Part shown: in pieces, positions 24,695 through 32,566 of the stretch
How the letters are laid out: each line of letters opens with the position of its first letter
Position numbering within the stretch: position 1 is the stretch's first letter
Source of the DNA: Clostridia bacterium
Lineage (GTDB): Bacteria; Bacillota; Clostridia; Oscillospirales; CAG-272
Assembly (NCBI GenBank): GCA_017461365.1
Contig: JAFTYG010000073.1
Location: 1-43,816 of the forward strand
Direction of reading: 5' to 3'
DNA length: 43,816 bases
Translations under genes and position numbers: made by a program
The notes under the pieces: generated by a model
Databases searched by the model: none
The model's input: the letters and a program-made list of their open reading frames with translations, nothing else
Told to the model about the DNA's origin: nothing

Positions 24695-26416
24695 TCAGTC
24701 AGCCACGGTATATACGCCGTTTACGTATGTGAATGTGTAGGAAATACCCGAGTAGGTCGTTGCTCCGTCAAGGCTTACAGCGTAGGGAGTAACGGTGAAG
24801 CTTACGGTGTGGTTGGTCTCACCGTCACTTGCGGGAACGCCAGTCCAAGCGATAGCAGTGATGTAATCGCCGCCGAGCTCATAGTTCTTGTAGGTCTTCA
24901 TCGCTCCGTCAACAGACGCGTTGAGAGAGGTGAATACAATGGTGGAGTCCTTGGACTCGTTGAGAGTCTGACCGTTGCTTGCCGTAGCCGCAACAGTAAA
25001 GCCAACCTTGGAATACTGAGAAAGATCGTCATTCTTAAGTACCGAGATGAAGCGAACGTCGAACTTGCCGTCAGCGACAGCAGTGGTCTGCGCGCCGACT
25101 ATCTGGGGAACCTTGGAGTCAACAACGACCTTGTCGCCGTCAACAACGTAGTAGCCCATCTTGAGTTCTCTCATCTTAGCCGCAACAGCTGTAAGATCTG
25201 CTAGAGTGCCGTTGCCTTCGAAAGCTGTCTCCGTACCTGTGAGAGTAGCTGTAGCGAGAGCGGAAGAGTTTGTAACAGATGTTACGGTGTTAGCATAGTG
25301 AGATACTGCCTTGTCTGCGCCTGCGGTAATGTTAGCCGCGTTTATAGAGTTTGTGATATTGATCGTGCCGTCAGCGTTGCCCAATCCGAGGATACCTGCA
25401 ACATTGGATGCGCCTGTAACGGTTCCGAGGTTTACGCAGTTATCAATTGTAGCATTACCTGCTTTGGTTGCGGCAATAATACCGCTGACAGAATCGCCCT
25501 CAGATACGATAGTGCCGTAGTTTATGCAGTTGTTAAGAACTACATCAACGCCGCCTTCCTGAGAGCCGACAAATGCGGCTGTACAGTTACCGCCTGTGAG
25601 TGTCGCATAGTTTGCGCAGTTTTCTATTGTAAGTGTTGCATTACCGCCTTCGGGAAGAGTAATATTTCCAACAAACGCCGCGGTGTAGCAGTTACCGGTT
25701 TTCGCGTTGTGAGTTAAAGCGCCATATACGTTGGAGTTTTTAATGGAAGAGTCTGCAGAAAGCGGAGCTTTTCCAAACATTGCGCCAAGACCACCCTTGT
25801 AACCCTGATTGCTTCTGTTCAGGCTGACATACATATCTACATTGTCGATATCAAAAGAGTAAGCCTCATCTCCTCCGTATGAAGAACGACCGAGGATAAG
25901 TCCGTGGTTTACCCATTGACCGCCGCCTAAAATTCCTGTTATGGGAGCCTCGGCGGTACCGAAGTCAAGGTTTTTGATAACAAAGTGAGCGTTGGTAGCT
26001 ACTTCAAAAAGACCTCTGTTCTGCCAATAGTTGATGTCTAAGTTCTTGATAGCGTATCCGTTACCGTCAATTACCATTCCATCAACAAGGTTTCCAAATA
26101 TTGTGCTTTCCATTGTAAGACCGCCCATATCAAGGTCGCCTGTAAGCTCGATCACCTGAGCGGGGAATTTGTCTGTTCCGTAGTTCTGGAGCGCGTATGC
26201 GAACTCCTCATATGTATTGATACCGTCAGCATCAATACCTTCGGAAGGAGATACATAAGAGATAGTTTTATTAGCGTTTACATCGAGTGCCTGATAAAAA
26301 TCGACTTTGCTGTCGCTGTTTGTGTCGGTTGCTGTCGCTGTCAGCGAAAGCGCGGACATACTGCCAAAGATAAGTACAAATGCTAAAATGGATGCTAAAA
26401 TTTTAGTTTTTTTCAT
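24695..26416 (-). CDS. Secreted beta-helix repeat protein
   Basis: This 573-residue protein has a classical signal peptide (MKKTKILASILAFVLIFGSM, with cleavage near SLTATA) and no lipobox. Just after it, DTNSDSKVD resembles a single calcium-binding loop, as in half a dockerin. From about residue 60 to 400, short repeats rich in Asn and Gly (IENCANYATLTGGNCTAAFVG, VLNNCINYGTI, IDNCVNLGTV) indicate a right-handed beta-helix, as in pectate-lyase-like and GLUG proteins. The last 160 residues form a separate beta-sandwich-like domain (VGAQTT, FDVRFISVLKN, YSKVGF). It may be a carbohydrate-active enzyme or an adhesin; no catalytic residues can be named. It heads the surface-protein operon. Confidence 0.8.
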   Translation of the reverse strand: MKKTKILASILAFVLIFGSMSALSLTATATDTNSDSKVDFYQALDVNANKTISYVSPSEGIDADGINTYEEFAYALQNYGTDKFPAQVIELTGDLDMGGLTMESTIFGNLVDGMVIDGNGYAIKNLDINYWQNRGLFEVATNAHFVIKNLDFGTAEAPITGILGGGQWVNHGLILGRSSYGGDEAYSFDIDNVDMYVSLNRSNQGYKGGLGAMFGKAPLSADSSIKNSNVYGALTHNAKTGNCYTAAFVGNITLPEGGNATLTIENCANYATLTGGNCTAAFVGSQEGGVDVVLNNCINYGTIVSEGDSVSGIIAATKAGNATIDNCVNLGTVTGASNVAGILGLGNADGTINITNSINAANITAGADKAVSHYANTVTSVTNSSALATATLTGTETAFEGNGTLADLTAVAAKMRELKMGYYVVDGDKVVVDSKVPQIVGAQTTAVADGKFDVRFISVLKNDDLSQYSKVGFTVAATASNGQTLNESKDSTIVFTSLNASVDGAMKTYKNYELGGDYITAIAWTGVPASDGETNHTVSFTVTPYAVSLDGATTYSGISYTFTYVNGVYTVAD

Positions 26417-26526
26417 AATTTTTTCCTTTCATTATTTTATTTTGGTGCGCTGGGATGCTTTGCGTTGATTAAAAACGCGGGGATGAAAGATTTTTCCTCC
26501 TTTCTTAGAAAAATTTATTTTGTTTT

Positions 26527-26555
26527 TTATAAAATCAATGCGCCGCGAGTGTCAA
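26527..26555 (-). promoter_or_regulatory. Promoter for the surface-protein operon
   Basis: On the minus strand TTGACA (26550-26555) and TTATAA (26527-26532) are 17 bases apart. They lie about 110 bases upstream of the beta-helix protein start. The leader contains an unused AAGGAGG near 26495. Confidence 0.6.
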
Positions 26556-26583
26556 CCGTCACAGCGATTGTATTTTAACGTTT

Positions 26584-27411
26584 TTATATTTCTACTACCA
26601 TTCCGTCATACGACACGGTAAAGCCTTCCTTGCCTGCAATCTCCGTGAAGCTTTCGTAGTCAACAGACGGTCCGTTGTGGGAGAAATGGTTAAGTACATA
26701 TTTTGTATTCTTATCTATCGCGCCCATATCTGTAAGTATCTGACGGAATTTTATATTTCTTCCGAGGCACATATGTCCGTGATACGAAAGATCCTCGTAT
26801 GCGCCCTCTGTACAATCGGCTGAGACAAGATCGAAGCGCACGCCGCTTTCCTTGATGTAGTCAAGTGTCTCTTCTTTTGGAATGTCGGTGTCGTGCGCGT
26901 AAAGCAGAGTCTTGCCGTTCTTTTCTATAATGAAGATACGGGGATGGGGCGAGCCGTGTCTTGCCTTAAGCGCCGTGACCGTATAGCCGTCGATCTCGGT
27001 GGGTGTGAAGGGCGCAAGCTCGTTAAAGCGGAAGCGTCCGTCGGGATTGTTTCCGATAAATTCCACTCTCTCCTTTACGGCTTCACTTCCGTGAACGGTA
27101 AACGTATAACCGTCGTGAAGTCTTGCGGAAAAGGGAAAATGGATATAGCCGAACTCGCCGGGGTAGAGGTGGTCGCCGTGGATGTGGGTGATAAGGCAGT
27201 TGTTTATCTTAGTCATATCTATGCCGTATTTCAGCATATGCGCGTGAGAGTCCGCGGGAAAGTCTATAAGCAGGCAGTCGTCGATCAGCGCTTGCGAGCG
27301 AGTGCGTATCTCCTTGCCCCCCTTTTTTCGCGCGTTTTCGCAAGCGTCGCATTGGCAGAATAGAGACGGGATGCCCTCGGCGGCGGCTGTTCCGAGATAA
27401 TGAAGCTTCAT
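26584..27411 (-). CDS. PhnP-like metallo-beta-lactamase fold hydrolase
   Basis: This 275-residue protein begins MKLHYLGTAAAEGIPSLFC. It has a zinc-knuckle-like CQCDAC near residues 19-24, ITHIHGDHLYPGE (metal motif), ARHGSPHPR and YAHDTD, then HGHM and NHFSHNG near the C terminus. This matches the PhnP/RNase Z-like branch of cytoplasmic phosphodiesterases, some of which open cyclic phosphates. There are no phn genes nearby, so the true substrate may differ. The start follows AAGGAGGAA. It is separated from both neighbours by more than 160 bases and is likely transcribed alone. The upstream gap 27412-27615 is AT-rich, with nothing recognisable. Confidence 0.85.
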   Translation of the reverse strand: MKLHYLGTAAAEGIPSLFCQCDACENARKKGGKEIRTRSQALIDDCLLIDFPADSHAHMLKYGIDMTKINNCLITHIHGDHLYPGEFGYIHFPFSARLHDGYTFTVHGSEAVKERVEFIGNNPDGRFRFNELAPFTPTEIDGYTVTALKARHGSPHPRIFIIEKNGKTLLYAHDTDIPKEETLDYIKESGVRFDLVSADCTEGAYEDLSYHGHMCLGRNIKFRQILTDMGAIDKNTKYVLNHFSHNGPSVDYESFTEIAGKEGFTVSYDGMVVEI

Positions 27412-27615
27412 TGTTTTATTCCTCCTTGTTTCCTTTTTGTGTGATATTTTGTCAAATCTGTTGAATAAACTATGATATTTTCCAAATTTCTATATTTATA
27501 ATAGATAAATAACTTATATTTCACCTGCATTTTATCATAAACTTGCCAATGTGTCAATTACCCCCGATAGCAGTTGACGAAATATCGTAGTAAATTCGCT
27601 AAAATTGCGGAATAA

Positions 27616-28368
27616 TTATAGTGTTTTAGACGAAATCGCGTTGCGGTATCGCGCTGCTTTCAGAATGAACAGAAAAAGGTAGGGCAATCGGCGCAGTCGT
27701 CTCATATCGCCAAGTGATCGCGCAAGCCATTCAAGTCCCATTCGGCGTACCGCCTCGGGCGCGCGCCGTACCTTTCCCGACCATACGTCAAAACTTCCCC
27801 CAAGTCCCATAGAAAGACGCAGAAAGGGAAGAGAGGGCGTATTTTTGGCTATCCATTTTTCCTGCTCGGGAAATCCGAGGCAGACAAAAAGCACGTCGGG
27901 ATGCGCGTCGGCTATCATTTTTACCACCGCCTCGTTTTCTTTTCCCGAGCGTTCAAAATATCCGTGATGCGTGCCGCATATGCGCAAGCCTTGTATTCTT
28001 CTTTCAAGCTCGCCCTTGGCTTTTTCGGCAACGTCGCGTTCGCCTCCGAGCAAAAATACCGAAAGCCCCGAACGCGCGGCAAGGGAGAGAACGTACTCTG
28101 CCGTATCAATCCCCGTGATACGGCAAGGTAGCGGTTTGTCCGAAAGCCTCGACGCAAGCACCGTTCCCACACCGTCGGGAAGAAGCATATCCGCTGAGTT
28201 TAGCAGATCGACAAGCTCACGCTCCCTGCTTGCCTTGTAAAGAATTTCGGCGTTCGGCGTGAAGATACGGGCATTCTCTTGCTTTGAAAGAAGCTCGGCT
28301 ATCTCCTCATATGCTGTTTTGGTGTCTATAGGCGTAAACCGCACGCCTAAAATATCGATAGTGTTCAT
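27616..28368 (-). CDS. WecG/TagA/CpsF family glycosyltransferase
   Basis: This 250-residue protein comes from the ATG at 28368 (MNTIDILGVRF), chosen because TTGGAGA sits about nine bases upstream; an earlier in-frame start at 28398 lacks a site. The family motifs TPNAEILYKASR, DGVGTVLASRL, GIDTAE, FLLGG and VCLGFPEQEKWI are present, followed by GLGGSFDVWSGKVRRAPE. TagA-type enzymes add N-acetylmannosamine to lipid-linked N-acetylglucosamine in teichoic acid or other wall-polymer synthesis at the cytoplasmic membrane face. No other wall-polymer genes are near, so the product polymer is not known. Confidence 0.88.
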   Translation of the reverse strand: MNTIDILGVRFTPIDTKTAYEEIAELLSKQENARIFTPNAEILYKASRERELVDLLNSADMLLPDGVGTVLASRLSDKPLPCRITGIDTAEYVLSLAARSGLSVFLLGGERDVAEKAKGELERRIQGLRICGTHHGYFERSGKENEAVVKMIADAHPDVLFVCLGFPEQEKWIAKNTPSLPFLRLSMGLGGSFDVWSGKVRRAPEAVRRMGLEWLARSLGDMRRLRRLPYLFLFILKAARYRNAISSKTL

Positions 28369-28436
28369 ATTTTTTTTCTCCAAATAACTTTTTATCATAT
28401 TTTTCCCCGATTTTGAAAAATATCCTCCGTTGGCTC

Positions 28437-28465
28437 TTGACTTTTTTGCAATTATGATTTATAAT
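28437..28465 (+). promoter_or_regulatory. Sigma-A promoter for proS
   Basis: TTGACT (28437-28442) and TATAAT (28460-28465) are 17 bases apart and lie 45 bases before the proS start. The leader is too short for a T-box. Confidence 0.75.
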
Positions 28466-28510
28466 GATTGGGTATAGATTTTTTAAAAAGTATTGTTAGG
28501 AAGGAAAAAA

Positions 28511-29950
28511 ATGGCAAACGATAAAAAGATGGTTGAGCAGATCACATCGATGGACGTGGATTTTGCGCAATGGTACACAGACGTAGTAAAAAAAGCGGAG
28601 CTTGTTGATTATTCGGGCGTAAAGGGATGTATGATAATCCGTCCTTACGGCTACGCTATCTGGGAAAATATTCAGAGCGACCTCGACGCAAGATTTAAGA
28701 GACTCGGACACGAAAACGTGTATATGCCGATGTTTATCCCCGAAAGCCTCTTGCAAAAGGAAAAGGATCACGTAGAGGGCTTCGCCCCCGAGTGTGCCAT
28801 AGTAACCATTGGTGGACAGAACACGCTTTCCGAGCGTCTTATTGTAAGACCTACCTCGGAGACGCTTTTCTGCGATCACTATAAGAATATTATTCACTCC
28901 TACCGCGACCTCCCCAAGCTCTACAATCAGTGGTGCAGCGTTGTAAGATGGGAAAAGACTACGCGTCCGTTCCTCCGCACGTCGGAGTTTTTGTGGCAGG
29001 AGGGACATACCATGCACGAGAACGAAAAGGATGCGATGGAAGAGACCTTGAGAATGCTCAAGTGCTATGAGGATTTCTACCGCGAAACTCTCGCTATTCC
29101 CGCGATTACGGGAAGAAAGACCGAAAAGGAAAAATTTGCGGGCGCTAAGGAAACTTACACCATCGAGCCTATGATGCACAACGGTGTTGCGCTTCAGGGC
29201 GGTACCTCCCACTATTTCGGTGACGGCTTTGCGAGAGCATTTGACATAACCTACACCGACAGAGACAACAAGGTGCAGTATCCTCATCAGACCTCTTGGG
29301 GCGTGTCCACGCGTATGATAGGCGCTATTATCATGACACACGGTGATGATAACGGACTTGTACTCCCCCCTAAGGTAGCTCCCATTCAGGTGGCTATCAT
29401 TCCCGTCGCTCAGCATAAGGAGGGCGTGCTCGAAAAGGCTAATGAGCTTAAAGCGCTTCTCTCCGAGAAGTTCAGAGTCAAGCTCGACGACAGCGACAAC
29501 TCCACGGGCTGGAAGTTCAGCCAGTACGAGATGAAGGGCGTTCCGCTCCGTCTTGAGATAGGTCCCCGTGATATAGAGAACAATTCCTGCGTTCTTGTAA
29601 GCCGCGTAAGCAGACAGAAGTTCTTCGTTTCGCTTGACAACATAGTTGAGGAAGTGGAGAAGGCTCTGGAGGCTGTTCACAACGAGCTTTACGAAAGAGC
29701 AGAGAAGAACCTTGCCGAGAAGATGAACGTAGCTCACGATCACGAGGAGTTCCTCGACATTGCCGCAAACCACCCCGGATTTATCAAGGCTATGTGGTGC
29801 GGAGACTCCGAGTGCGAGGACAAGCTCAAGGATGAGACAGGCGGAGTTAAATCCCGTTGTATTCCTTTTGTTGAAGAGCATATTTCCGATAAGTGCGTAT
29901 GCTGTGGAAAGCCCGCAAAGCATATGGTCGTATTCGGCAGACAGTATTGA
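28511..29950 (+). CDS. proS: Prolyl-tRNA synthetase, archaeal/eukaryal type
   Basis: This 479-residue class II enzyme charges tRNA-Pro. It lacks the bacterial-type editing insertion between motifs 2 and 3 and has the C-terminal extension of the archaeal/eukaryal (ProRS type 3) form. Landmarks are [34 protein letters not shown] (motif 2), [17 protein letters not shown] (motif 3 and the start of the anticodon domain) and a C-terminal Cys set (CGDSEC, CVCCG) that probably binds zinc. The start at 28511 follows AGGAAGG; the ATG at 28493 lies upstream of this site. It is expressed from its own promoter. A hairpin at 29964-29986 follows the stop. Confidence 0.94.
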   Translation: MANDKKMVEQITSMDVDFAQWYTDVVKKAELVDYSGVKGCMIIRPYGYAIWENIQSDLDARFKRLGHENVYMPMFIPESLLQKEKDHVEGFAPECAIVTIGGQNTLSERLIVRPTSETLFCDHYKNIIHSYRDLPKLYNQWCSVVRWEKTTRPFLRTSEFLWQEGHTMHENEKDAMEETLRMLKCYEDFYRETLAIPAITGRKTEKEKFAGAKETYTIEPMMHNGVALQGGTSHYFGDGFARAFDITYTDRDNKVQYPHQTSWGVSTRMIGAIIMTHGDDNGLVLPPKVAPIQVAIIPVAQHKEGVLEKANELKALLSEKFRVKLDDSDNSTGWKFSQYEMKGVPLRLEIGPRDIENNSCVLVSRVSRQKFFVSLDNIVEEVEKALEAVHNELYERAEKNLAEKMNVAHDHEEFLDIAANHPGFIKAMWCGDSECEDKLKDETGGVKSRCIPFVEEHISDKCVCCGKPAKHMVVFGRQY

Positions 29951-29963
29951 TAATTTTTACGGC

Positions 29964-29998
29964 GGCGAAGCGGATACCACTTCGCCGTCGGCTTTTGG
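29964..29998 (+). terminator. Possible weak terminator after proS
   Basis: GGCGAAG (29964-29970) pairs with CTTCGCC (29980-29986) within a longer imperfect stem, followed by GGCTTTTGGTTTT. The tail is not a clean T-run, so termination may be partial. Confidence 0.5.
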
Positions 29999-30010
29999 TT
30001 TTGTAATTTA

Positions 30011-30165
30011 TAAGCCTCCCTCCGAGAGGGAGGTGGCGGCGTAAGCCGACGGAAGGAGCCTGCGGTACATTGGTTTAGCACTCTGTAAAAAAAGAGTAAT
30101 ACTCCAGAGTACCGCGTTCTCCTCCACCCGCTAACGCGGGAGCCCCCTCCCGGAGGGAGCCTTTT
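30011..30165. repeat. GC-rich foldback repeat between proS and the FtsW/RodA gene
   Basis: The left end is a hairpin of CCTCCCTC with GAGGGAGG (30015-30032). The right end has CCCGC/GCGGG (near 30127-30140) and a CCCTCCCGGAGGGAGCC stem, roughly inverted to the left end. In the middle GCGGTAC (30062-30068) pairs with GTACCGC (30109-30115), and ACTCTG with CAGAGT inside it. There is no ORF. Similar 'GCCTCCCTC...GAGGGAGG' intergenic elements recur in Clostridia as I remember them. It ends just before the ribosome-binding site of the next gene. Confidence 0.65.
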
Positions 30166-30186
30166 AATGTAGAAAGGAGGACAGAC

Positions 30187-31374
30187 GTGCAGATATTCGG
30201 AGAGAGTCTGAAAACAAGACTCAGCCGTGTCGATCCGTGGCTCTTTGCCGCAACAACCTTTTTGTCGGTGATGAGCATACTTACAGTGTTTGGCGCCGTG
30301 GAAAATTTCGGTAAGAGCAAGCTCGTTATGCAGGTAGCTATGACCGTAGTGGGTATTGCCGCCGTATTTATTATCTCCAATCTCGATTACAAATTTATAG
30401 TCGACCGCTTTTGGCTCTATATGCTTATCGGCTCGGCTATCCTCCTGTCGGTAACGCTCATCTTCGGAAGCACGGGAGAGAATATGGAGACCGAGAATAA
30501 GAGCTGGCTGAAAATTCCGCTGATCGGTATTTCAATACAGCCCTCGGAGTTCGTAAAGGTAGCTTTTCTGTGTAGCTTTTCCTACCACCTCGATAAGGTA
30601 AAGGATAAAATAAATCACCCAAAGACACTTTTGTGGATAGCCCTTCACGCAGGACTCATAGTCGGACTTATCCTTCTTTCGGGAGACCTCGGCGTTGCCC
30701 TCGTTTACGTCGGCATTATCGCTATGATGCTCTTTTGCGCGGGGCTGTCGATATGGTACTTCCTCGGCGCGCTCATAATAGTGGTAATAGCCTTTCCGTT
30801 CATATGGGATCTCCTCAAGCCCTATCAGCAAAACAGGATAATCTTCGGGTTTGCGCCCGAGCTCGATCCGAACGACGTCGGCAAACAGCCTCTTTTTTCA
30901 CGCGAGACGATAGCCGCAGGCGGAATATTCGGCATAGGTCTTATGACTCACGGCTACTACGAGGATCTCGCCGCGTCGCATACCGATTTCATCTTTGCTA
31001 CCGTATGCGAAAAATTCGGATTTATCGGCGGCGCGCTTGTGGTGATAGCGCTCGTCGTGTTGGCTGTCCGCCTTCTGGTTATCGCCATAAAATGCCGCGA
31101 TACAGTGGGAAAGCTCATATGCGCGGGACTTTCGGCAATAATCATCGTGCAGTCGGTGGAAAACCTGTGGATGTGCCTCGCTCTCGTTCCCGTGGTCGGA
31201 ATAACTCTGCCGTTTGTGAGCTGCGGAGGCTCGTCGGTGCTCTCGACGTACATCCTTGTGGGACTTGCGCACAGCGTGCGGGCGCGTGAGAAGAGATTTT
31301 ATTTTGCGGGAAAATATCCAACGGGTACAAGATATAGCTACGGTGAGAATAAAAATCCCTCTGACTTAATATAA
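30187..31374 (+). CDS. FtsW/RodA/SpoVE-family peptidoglycan polymerase
   Basis: This 395-residue SEDS protein starts at GTG 30187, preceded by AAAGGAGG. About ten membrane segments are visible. Conserved SEDS landmarks are SWLKIPLIGISIQPSEFVK (residues 117-135), HTDFIFATVCEKFGF and the C-terminal VGITLPFVSCGGSS. These proteins polymerise glycan strands from lipid II together with a class B PBP. Whether it serves division, elongation or sporulation cannot be told, as no PBP, mreBCD or ftsZ gene is adjacent. Its last codons form part of a hairpin that covers the next gene's ribosome-binding site. Confidence 0.92.
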   Translation: MQIFGESLKTRLSRVDPWLFAATTFLSVMSILTVFGAVENFGKSKLVMQVAMTVVGIAAVFIISNLDYKFIVDRFWLYMLIGSAILLSVTLIFGSTGENMETENKSWLKIPLIGISIQPSEFVKVAFLCSFSYHLDKVKDKINHPKTLLWIALHAGLIVGLILLSGDLGVALVYVGIIAMMLFCAGLSIWYFLGALIIVVIAFPFIWDLLKPYQQNRIIFGFAPELDPNDVGKQPLFSRETIAAGGIFGIGLMTHGYYEDLAASHTDFIFATVCEKFGFIGGALVVIALVVLAVRLLVIAIKCRDTVGKLICAGLSAIIIVQSVENLWMCLALVPVVGITLPFVSCGGSSVLSTYILVGLAHSVRAREKRFYFAGKYPTGTRYSYGENKNPSDLI

Positions 31375-31409
31375 TTCATTAGAATTATATTTGAACGTCA
31401 GGGGGATTT
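31353..31409 (+). promoter_or_regulatory. Hairpin joining the end of the FtsW/RodA gene to the DUF4830 start
   Basis: AAATCCCTCTGAC (31353-31365) pairs with GTCAGGGGGATTT (31397-31409), and TATAATTC (31370-31377) with GAATTATA (31382-31389). The right arm contains the AGGGGG ribosome-binding site of the DUF4830 gene. The left arm lies in the last coding part of the upstream gene. Ribosomes finishing the first gene would open the stem. A terminator role is less likely, as no T-run follows. Confidence 0.55.
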
Positions 31410-31413
31410 CTCT

Positions 31414-31887
31414 ATGTTTATCTACACTTTAAAAGCAAGCACCGTTAAATTTTTTGCTGTCGTGTGCGTGTCGCTGGTTGCCATCATCACACTTATCGCC
31501 TTTGTGCCCGCATACGGAGAGAGCGTCGCCGCCTCGGGGGAGGCCGAAATAACCTATACGGGAGTCAAGACTAACGAGGACAGAATAGCCTTTCTTTCGC
31601 AGTTCGGCTGGGAGGTAAAGGAAACGCCGATCGAGGAATGTGAGGTAACTATCCCCGAGGAGTTTGATAAGATATTTACGGGCTACAACGAGATACAGAA
31701 GCGGCAGGGGCTCGACCTTTCGGACTATAAAAAGAAAAAGGCAGTACGCTATACATATGAGATCACAAATTACGAGGGAGCGACGGGGACAGTTTACGCG
31801 AACGTCATAGTTTACCGCAACAGAGTCATCGGCGGAGACGTATGTTCGGCGGATGTGACGGGCTTTATCCACGGATTTGAAAAATAA
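31414..31887 (+). CDS. DUF4830-domain membrane-anchored protein
   Basis: This 157-residue protein has one N-terminal membrane segment (about residues 12-35, FFAVVCVSLVAIITLIAFVP) and an external domain with the DUF4830 pattern: FLSQFGWEVKETPIEE, IPEEFDKIFTGYNEIQKRQG and IVYRNRVIGGDVCS. The function of the domain is unknown. It follows the FtsW/RodA-family gene by 39 bases, and its ribosome-binding site is hidden in a hairpin, so expression is probably coupled to that gene and it may act at the envelope with it. Another promoter begins right after it. Confidence 0.8.
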   Translation: MFIYTLKASTVKFFAVVCVSLVAIITLIAFVPAYGESVAASGEAEITYTGVKTNEDRIAFLSQFGWEVKETPIEECEVTIPEEFDKIFTGYNEIQKRQGLDLSDYKKKKAVRYTYEITNYEGATGTVYANVIVYRNRVIGGDVCSADVTGFIHGFEK

Positions 31888-31903
31888 TTTTACATTTTGC
31901 CTA

Positions 31904-31932
31904 TTGTAAAATCTCTCGAATTATGGTATAAT
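31904..31932 (+). promoter_or_regulatory. Promoter for the FTR-like/thioredoxin pair
   Basis: TTGTAA (31904-31909) and TATAAT (31927-31932) have a 17-base spacer and lie 37 bases before the ATG at 31969. Confidence 0.65.
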
Positions 31933-31968
31933 ATGCTTGTAGTAAAAAATACTGTTTTGGAGGGTTGA

Positions 31969-32175
31969 ATGAAACCTAAGGTTACGTTAAACCCCGACGA
32001 AGAGGTAGTGGCAAGAATTCGTGAGGGACTTCGCCAAAGAGGCGGCTACTGTCCGTGCAGAATACCGAAAACAGAGGAGTTCAAGTGTATTTGCAAGGAG
32101 TTCAGAGAGCAGATAGCCGATCCTGAGTTTGAAGGCTTTTGTCACTGTATGCTGTACTATAAATCGAAGGGATGA
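31969..32175 (+). CDS. Ferredoxin-thioredoxin reductase catalytic-subunit-like protein
   Basis: This 68-residue protein carries three Cys pairs, CPC (28-30), CIC (40-42) and CHC (58-60), with FREQ between, the hallmark of the FTR catalytic (beta) chain, which holds a [4Fe-4S] cluster next to a redox disulphide. It is shorter than the plant protein of about 115 residues, and the spacing between pairs is 9 and 15, not the usual 16 and 8. The ribosome-binding site is TTGGAGGG. Thioredoxin starts six bases after its stop, so the two are one unit: reduced ferredoxin could feed electrons to thioredoxin without NADPH. No FTR variable chain is seen. Confidence 0.85.
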   Translation: MKPKVTLNPDEEVVARIREGLRQRGGYCPCRIPKTEEFKCICKEFREQIADPEFEGFCHCMLYYKSKG

Positions 32176-32181
32176 TGAAAA

Positions 32182-32496
32182 ATGGCTGTATTGAGTGTAA
32201 ATAAGACGAATTTTGATACCGCTGTGAAAAACAGTGAAAAGACTGTACTTCTCGACTTTTATGCCGATTGGTGCGGACCTTGCCGTATGGTATCTCCCAT
32301 TGTTGACGAGATAGCCGAGGAAAGATCTGATATACTTGTCGGAAAAATAAACGTGGACGACTCGCCCGAGCTTGCTATGCAGTTCGGTATCGTCAGCATA
32401 CCTACGCTTATCGTTATGAAGAATGGGGAAGCTGTAAACAAAATGGTCGGAGCTCGCCCTAAGTCGGAGATACTTTCCGCAATCGAATTAAATTGA
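32182..32496 (+). CDS. trxA: Thioredoxin
   Basis: This 104-residue protein has standard thioredoxin length, with the active site WCGPC in LLDFYADWCGPCRMVSP, the cis-proline segment SIPTLIVMKNGE and the closing GARPKSEI. It reduces protein disulphides in the cytoplasm. It lies six bases after the FTR-like gene and ends at a strong terminator. No thioredoxin reductase gene is present here, which supports the idea that the FTR-like protein is its electron donor. Confidence 0.95.
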   Translation: MAVLSVNKTNFDTAVKNSEKTVLLDFYADWCGPCRMVSPIVDEIAEERSDILVGKINVDDSPELAMQFGIVSIPTLIVMKNGEAVNKMVGARPKSEILSAIELN

Positions 32497-32499
32497 ATG

Positions 32500-32535
32500 A
32501 AAACAGCTCTGTCAAATTTTTGACAGAGCTGTTTT
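32500..32535 (+). terminator. Terminator after trxA
   Basis: A perfect 16-bp stem (32500-32515 with 32520-32535) with a four-base loop lies directly after the trxA stop. Its 3' arm ends in TTTT. Confidence 0.9.
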
Positions 32536-32566
32536 GATATAAAAAAGCAAAAAAACGGAGGAAAAA

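Noticed and set aside
26440-26500. Leader peptide after the AAGGAGG in the beta-helix gene leader
   Set aside because: The only frame at correct spacing begins with ATC, codes for about 19 unremarkable residues, and has no ATG, GTG or TTG start.
30011-30165. Riboswitch upstream of the FtsW/RodA gene
   Set aside because: The folding is symmetric foldback with end repeats and matches no riboswitch core I know. A repeat element is the simpler reading.
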